In this document: in pieces, positions 38,557-42,347 of the stretch
Position numbering within the stretch: the stretch's first letter is position 1
How the letters are laid out: every line of letters starts with the position of its first letter
From: Candidatus Uhrbacteria bacterium
Lineage (GTDB): Bacteria > Patescibacteriota > Patescibacteriia > UBA9934
DNA length: 42,347 bases
Assembly: GCA_903848275.1 (NCBI GenBank)
Contig: CAINGB010000027.1
Location: 1 to 42,347 of the forward strand
Direction: 5' to 3'
The notes under the pieces: model-generated
Database searches by the model: none
What the model was told of the DNA's origin: nothing
What the model saw: only the letters and a program-made list of their open reading frames with translations
Position numbers and translations under genes: made by a program

Positions 38557-39072
38557 CTAGCTCTCGTCGCCGAGCCAAGCCGGGTTCGGCTCGATGTCGA
38601 ACTCGTCGTCCTGGTCAACATTGGTACTGACCTGGCTGACGGCATCGCTGTCATCCTCGTCTGCCTCCGCAATATCGTCACCGTTACTGATCGGCTCGCG
38701 CCAGTCAGCACCCTGCCACTCATTGCGGTGCGGGACGTCGAGGCGCAGCTCAATGTCGCTGGCCACGATGTAGTCGTCAAGCATCTGGTTCTGCACAGCC
38801 TCCTTCTTGGTGACGATGAGGGAGTGCCCATTGGCCTCGGAGATGCAGAGCAGCCCCAGTTGGCTCAATTTCGGGCAGCTGTCGAGCGGCATCCACTCCC
38901 CAGTTGTCCTGCTGAAGAAGCCGATCGCTGTCTCATTCTCGGCATCATCAAACAATGTGAAGAAAATCTCGTGCTCTGGCAACGCGACATCGGCGAACCG
39001 ATGGGCTGCGAACAGAACGATGGCGGCCTGGGCGGCTTCGGTGGGGGAGAGGGATTTGTCGGGGAAGAACAT
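38557..39072 (-). CDS. Array small hypothetical protein 2
   Basis: MFFPDKSLSPTEAAQAAIVLFAAHRF; ends FDIEPNPAWLGDES. Confidence 0.68.
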   Translation of the reverse strand: MFFPDKSLSPTEAAQAAIVLFAAHRFADVALPEHEIFFTLFDDAENETAIGFFSRTTGEWMPLDSCPKLSQLGLLCISEANGHSLIVTKKEAVQNQMLDDYIVASDIELRLDVPHRNEWQGADWREPISNGDDIAEADEDDSDAVSQVSTNVDQDDEFDIEPNPAWLGDES

Positions 39073-39129
39073 GAGGGCGCACTCCGGTTGGGGGGAAAGA
39101 GACTCCGCGACATGCGGTGACTCGCGAAA

Positions 39130-39158
39130 AATATAATAAAAAAAAGCGGTTTTGTCAA
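39130..39158 (-). promoter_or_regulatory. Sigma70-like promoter TTGACA-N17-TATATT
   Basis: Reverse complement of 39130-39158. Confidence 0.82.
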
Positions 39159-39185
39159 TCAAAGACGGCATCTTGGTCTAGCTAG

Positions 39186-39280
39186 TGTCCTCGCAATCCT
39201 CGAAAATTCCTTCCAGGATTATGGGGGCACCGGCAACTCTTGCGAGCTGCTGGTACGGGGCGACGGGGAGGCGCACTCCC
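39186..39280 (-). ncRNA. Array intergenic structured RNA element R2
   Basis: H1 39186-39229; H2 39229-39254 with GCAA loop; H3 GGGGAG/CTCCCT. Confidence 0.68.
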
Positions 39281-39295
39281 TGGTCGCAAGGTCGA

Positions 39296-39805
39296 CTAGT
39301 CGTCGTCGCCGAGCCAGACGGGATCTGACTCGAGGTCGAAATAGTCGCTGTCGAAGAAGCCGCCGAGGCTGTTCGGGTTGGTCTGACTGGCGAACCAGCC
39401 GGACTTGTCGAGCCCAAGGCAGGGATCGAAGGAGTCGATCACGGCCTCGTCAGCGATGTCCTGGTCGGTCTTCTCGATCTCGTCATCGAACAAAGCCAGA
39501 ACATCCTCATCCTCACCGAGCGTATCGGCAACGGTGTCGCGATCCCAGGCTGGCAGCGTGGTCACGAGGAGATCGACGCAGCGCTTGCTGACGCCGATAT
39601 TGGTCGGGTCGTCGTGGTCATCCTCCTCGGTGCTGAACGTTGAGACGTTGCTGGCAAGGAGGGGAGCATCAGGCTTCAGGTTTGGCACGTCAGGGGACGT
39701 CTCGGTGATGTAGATGTACAAGCAGCCGCGCGGCAGGAAGTCGATGTCGTCATGGGATGTGATGATGGCGGGGGGGTGTTCAGGGGGACTGGCGGGGGTG
39801 AACAT
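39296..39805 (-). CDS. Array small acidic hypothetical protein 3
   Basis: MFTPASPPEHPPAIITSHDD; ends FDLESDPVWLGDDD, matching protein 2 C-terminus. Confidence 0.68.
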   Translation of the reverse strand: MFTPASPPEHPPAIITSHDDIDFLPRGCLYIYITETSPDVPNLKPDAPLLASNVSTFSTEEDDHDDPTNIGVSKRCVDLLVTTLPAWDRDTVADTLGEDEDVLALFDDEIEKTDQDIADEAVIDSFDPCLGLDKSGWFASQTNPNSLGGFFDSDYFDLESDPVWLGDDD

Positions 39806-39859
39806 TGAACGTACTCCAACTTGGAAAGAGACGCAGCGGAACTGCAGCGACTCGCGAAA

Positions 39860-39888
39860 ATAATAGCAAAAAAAGACGTTTTTGTCAA
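39860..39888 (-). promoter_or_regulatory. Sigma70-like promoter TTGACA-N17-TATTAT
   Basis: Reverse complement of 39860-39888. Confidence 0.82.
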
Positions 39889-39905
39889 TGTAATTAGTCA
39901 CAAAT

Positions 39906-39944
39906 CAAAAAACCAGTGGGAGAGAGATCCACTGGTCTTTTGAA
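39906..39944 (-). terminator. Rho-independent terminator of upstream array operon
   Basis: Minus strand ACCAGTGGATCTCTCTCCCACTGGTTTTTTG. Confidence 0.82.
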
Positions 39945-40004
39945 TTGTGCCCGACTTCGTAGTCGGACACCGGTTTGCCACGTCGGTCAAGACTGACTAT
40001 GGCG

Positions 40005-40298
40005 CTACGCCTGCGGCACGAGATTGATCCTCATGATGACCGGCGGCGGACGACGTTGATGGAGGGCCATGATCGCCTCGTTGACGATGTCCTGCAGGTT
40101 ACCTCCGCGCTGCTTGGCGCGACGTTGCCTGATGTCGTTCACGATCTCACGCTCGATGGCCGCCACGGCGAAGAAGTCGCGCGTGACATAGGCCTGCTTC
40201 ATCTTCAGGCCCGGCAGAGCGTCCGGCAAGATGTTGGCGTACGAGTGGATGGCCAGGATGCCACCCTCGAAGGTGGCCAGGTAGATGATCCAGGGCAT
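40005..40298 (-). CDS. Array small hypothetical protein 4
   Basis: MPWIIYLATFEGGILAIHSYANILPDALPG; AGGAGG Shine-Dalgarno. Confidence 0.72.
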   Translation of the reverse strand: MPWIIYLATFEGGILAIHSYANILPDALPGLKMKQAYVTRDFFAVAAIEREIVNDIRQRRAKQRGGNLQDIVNEAIMALHQRRPPPVIMRINLVPQA

Positions 40299-40308
40299 GG
40301 CTGACCTC

Positions 40309-40518
40309 CTAGTAGCGGAAGTTGACGTGACGGCCACCGCGCCGGGCCGCCTGGGCCTGAGCCGCGACGTCGGCCGGACCGGGGACGTAGCTGTCGTCCG
40401 GCTCGTACTCGTCGCCCTCCTCGAGCCAGTCCTCGCTGTCGCACATCAGGTGCACGGCGAGGAGCATGGTGGAACGGAGCAGATCATCTGCTCGCAGTTG
40501 GGTCTGGGTAGAAGACAT
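40309..40518 (-). CDS. Array small hypothetical protein 5
   Basis: MSSTQTQLRADDLLRSTMLLAVHLM; AGAGGT Shine-Dalgarno. Confidence 0.65.
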   Translation of the reverse strand: MSSTQTQLRADDLLRSTMLLAVHLMCDSEDWLEEGDEYEPDDSYVPGPADVAAQAQAARRGGRHVNFRY

Positions 40519-40557
40519 GAGATGTACCTCTTGGTTTTGGTACAACGCTGTATGCGC

Positions 40558-40655
40558 TGCCCTCGCAATTCTCGAATTACTTCGAGAACTCTGAGGGCAC
40601 CAGCAATCACGTTCGACGTGACTGCCGTGCGGGCCGCAGGACGAACTCCTGTGGC
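40558..40655 (-). ncRNA. Array intergenic structured RNA element R3
   Basis: H1 with GUAA loop (40558-40599), H2 (40598-40629), H3 GCCGCAGGA/TCCTGTGGC (40633-40655). Confidence 0.75.
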
Positions 40656-41125
40656 TATTGTACGGAACGGGACCCAGGGCCGTAAAGCTCGCGCTGGATG
40701 AGCTGAACCTCGTCGAGTTCGCTGTCGTCCTCGCCCGGCAGGAGTGCTCGCAGCAGCTGTTCCTGCTGCTCCCTCACCAAATCCTCAGCCTCGAGCTCGG
40801 CCTCGGTCTCCAGGTGGTAGCGCTGCTCGGCGAAGAAGTCGGTGGCGACCAACCGCAGTTCAGTGATCGGCAAGTTGCCCCGCTTGCCACCCATTTTGCT
40901 CATCACCCAGATCTTGAAGGCCTCGTCCTCGAACGTGAGGCTGAGGCTCTCCAGGTCGAAGGTGTAGACGATCCGGCGGACATTCTTGCCGGCCAGCTTG
41001 ACCGCGAAGGTCGCGATGGCCAGCTCGGCACCGGGGCTGACGCTGAGCTTGCGCTTGCTCCGCGGCTCGATGTCGAACCGCAAGTTGGGCGGCGGGGACT
41101 GAAAAAGCTTCTGTGTGATGGTCAT
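40655..41125 (-). CDS. Array small hypothetical protein 6
   Basis: MTITQKLFQSPPPNLRFDIEPRSKRKLSVSPGAELAIATFAVKLAG; AAGAGGT Shine-Dalgarno. Confidence 0.7.
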   Translation of the reverse strand: MTITQKLFQSPPPNLRFDIEPRSKRKLSVSPGAELAIATFAVKLAGKNVRRIVYTFDLESLSLTFEDEAFKIWVMSKMGGKRGNLPITELRLVATDFFAEQRYHLETEAELEAEDLVREQQEQLLRALLPGEDDSELDEVQLIQRELYGPGSRSVQ

Positions 41126-41160
41126 GTTTACCTCTTGGTTTGGCACAACGCTGTATGCGA

Positions 41161-41263
41161 TGCCCTCGCAATCCTCGAATCACTTCTAGAACTCTGAGGG
41201 TACCGCCGGCCGAATGTGAGTTCGACCGGAGGGTACGAGCTGAAAGACGAAACTCTTTCAGCT
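41161..41263 (-). ncRNA. Array intergenic structured RNA element R4
   Basis: H1 41161-41202 with GUGA loop; H2 CCGGUCGAA/UUCGGCCGG; H3 AGCTGAAAG/CTTTCAGCT. Confidence 0.75.
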
Positions 41264-41273
41264 ATAGTCACGA

Positions 41274-41678
41274 CTACTCGTCACTGCCCGAGCTGTAGCA
41301 GACGCCGATGAGCTCGTCCAAACCGAGCAAACGACGTGTCTTGTTGACCTGGGCGTTGTAGTCAGCCGCCGATTCATGTCTGATGACCTCGCGCATGCTC
41401 TCGATGAGGCAGCCGCCACTGTCGCCGGCCAGCCTCGAGGCCACGAGCCCCAACGCCGTCACGCCGACGCAGTGCTCGTTGCTGCCGACGGGCCAGCGGT
41501 CCTGCTCGGCCTCGTTGTAGAACGACAGCGTGGCGGTCTCCCAGCCGTCGGTGAAGTTCAGATAGAACATCACGTAGGGCCAGCTGCGGTACATCCTCGC
41601 GACGTGTGCCGTGATGACGGCCCGGGCGGCGATGGTGGTGATGACGTTGTTCAAGTTTCCGACAATGATCTGGGCCAT
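41274..41678 (-). CDS. Array small hypothetical protein 7
   Basis: MAQIIVGNLNNVITTIAARAVITAHVARMYRSWPYVMFYLNFTDGWETATLSFYNEAE; CAGAGGT Shine-Dalgarno. Confidence 0.7.
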   Translation of the reverse strand: MAQIIVGNLNNVITTIAARAVITAHVARMYRSWPYVMFYLNFTDGWETATLSFYNEAEQDRWPVGSNEHCVGVTALGLVASRLAGDSGGCLIESMREVIRHESAADYNAQVNKTRRLLGLDELIGVCYSSGSDE

Positions 41679-41723
41679 GAAAAACCTCTGGGTTGAGTGT
41701 TGTTTGTTAGAGCAGTTTATGGC

Positions 41724-41824
41724 TGCCCCCGCAATCTTCGAAACTCAGTTCGAAAACTCTGGGGGCACCGGCAGCGAATTTCTTCACTGCCGGCACGGGG
41801 TACATCACGTCGTGCGCGAACGAC
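41724..41824 (-). ncRNA. Array intergenic structured RNA element R5
   Basis: H1 GCCCCC/GGGGGC (covaries with GCCCTC/GAGGGC in R1 and R3); H2 with GAAA tetraloop. Confidence 0.75.
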
Positions 41825-41831
41825 TATGGAG

Positions 41832-42185
41832 CTACGCGGCCAGCTTCTCATCGACGTACTCGAAAGCACCAGCTTCGTCGGCCTCGTCAAGCGTGCAGAT
41901 GAAGTAGCTGCCGTCGCGGTCGGTCCAGGCCGCGAGCTCGAGCGACTCGAGAATCAGCGTCCAGGCAGGGATGCCCTTGTTGCTGATCGGCAGCCACAGC
42001 GGGTTGCCAGCTCGGTCGTAGAACTTGAGGCTGTCGGCGTTCGGGTCCTCCTCGTTGTAGACCAGCTCGTAGCTGATCTCGCGGAGCTGCTCGTACTTCT
42101 TGGCGACGAACTCGGCGATGATCTGCTTGGCGGCCGGGGTGGGGAGCAGGAAGTCGGCGTGGGTGATGATCTGGGTGATTTTCAT
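41832..42185 (-). CDS. Array small hypothetical protein 8
   Basis: MKITQIITHADFLLPTPAAKQIIAEFVAKKYEQLREISYELVYNEEDPNADSLKFYDRAGNPLWLP; GAGGT Shine-Dalgarno. Confidence 0.7.
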   Translation of the reverse strand: MKITQIITHADFLLPTPAAKQIIAEFVAKKYEQLREISYELVYNEEDPNADSLKFYDRAGNPLWLPISNKGIPAWTLILESLELAAWTDRDGSYFICTLDEADEAGAFEYVDEKLAA

Positions 42186-42245
42186 GACAAACCTCGTTTG
42201 GCAGGGGGTGGATTTCTCGAGCACCGCAGGGGATACTCGCTGCTA

Positions 42246-42274
42246 ATAATAGCAAAAAAACGCCTCTTTGTCAA
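42246..42274 (-). promoter_or_regulatory. Sigma70-like promoter TTGACA-N17-TATTAT
   Basis: Reverse complement of 42246-42274. Confidence 0.82.
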
Positions 42275-42347
42275 GCCATTATCAGTACAAAACAGCTAAC
42301 TTTAGCCAAATAATATAGTGCCAGGTGTGTGCTAGGTACTACCCAGT

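Noticed and set aside
40658-41197. Plus-strand ORFs across the 38-42 kb array
   Set aside because: Minus-strand ORFs have Shine-Dalgarno sites, promoters and terminators; the plus-strand frames span the intergenic hairpins and lack start signals.
38440-41824. Integron cassette array with attC sites
   Set aside because: Small same-strand ORFs with intervening palindromes look superficially similar, but I found no RYYYAAC/GTTRRRY core pairs at element ends and no integrase in the window; several ORFs have their own promoters. Left open as an alternative only.
38440-41824. CRISPR array
   Set aside because: Repeats are ~100 nt, diverged, and separated by coding sequences of 200-600 nt, with no identical direct repeats or cas genes.

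Overview
The window looks like a Patescibacteria (CPR)-type bacterial chromosome segment; that lineage is my inference from gene content and was not tested. Housekeeping genes: rpmB, tgt, rplU, rplI, pyrG, xseA/xseB and an archaeal-like UMP kinase. There is a glycosyltransferase/epimerase cluster (about 6.7-12.4 kb) and several large surface or secreted proteins (partial S-layer-like protein, subtilase with FG-GAP-like repeats, 1694-aa beta-helix protein, C39-like peptidase). Two REP-associated tyrosine transposases (RAYTs) are each bracketed by their own perfect palindrome family. The most unusual part is the last ~4 kb: a minus-strand array of small, probably divergently paralogous ORFs. Five copies of a covarying multi-hairpin RNA-like element separate these ORFs, and near-identical TTGACA-N17-TATNNT promoters drive them; one further copy of the promoter lies 16 kb away. 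Other leads: all four zinc ligands appear replaced in Tgt; a membrane-anchored Clp ATPase has a degenerate first ATPase domain; an in-frame double-hairpin insert with compensatory changes occurs in two unrelated secreted peptidases; two related structured leaders share GACGGAGGCCTTTA; and there is a 6S-shaped intergenic RNA candidate. All calls come from reading the sequence by eye; no searches or folding programs were run.
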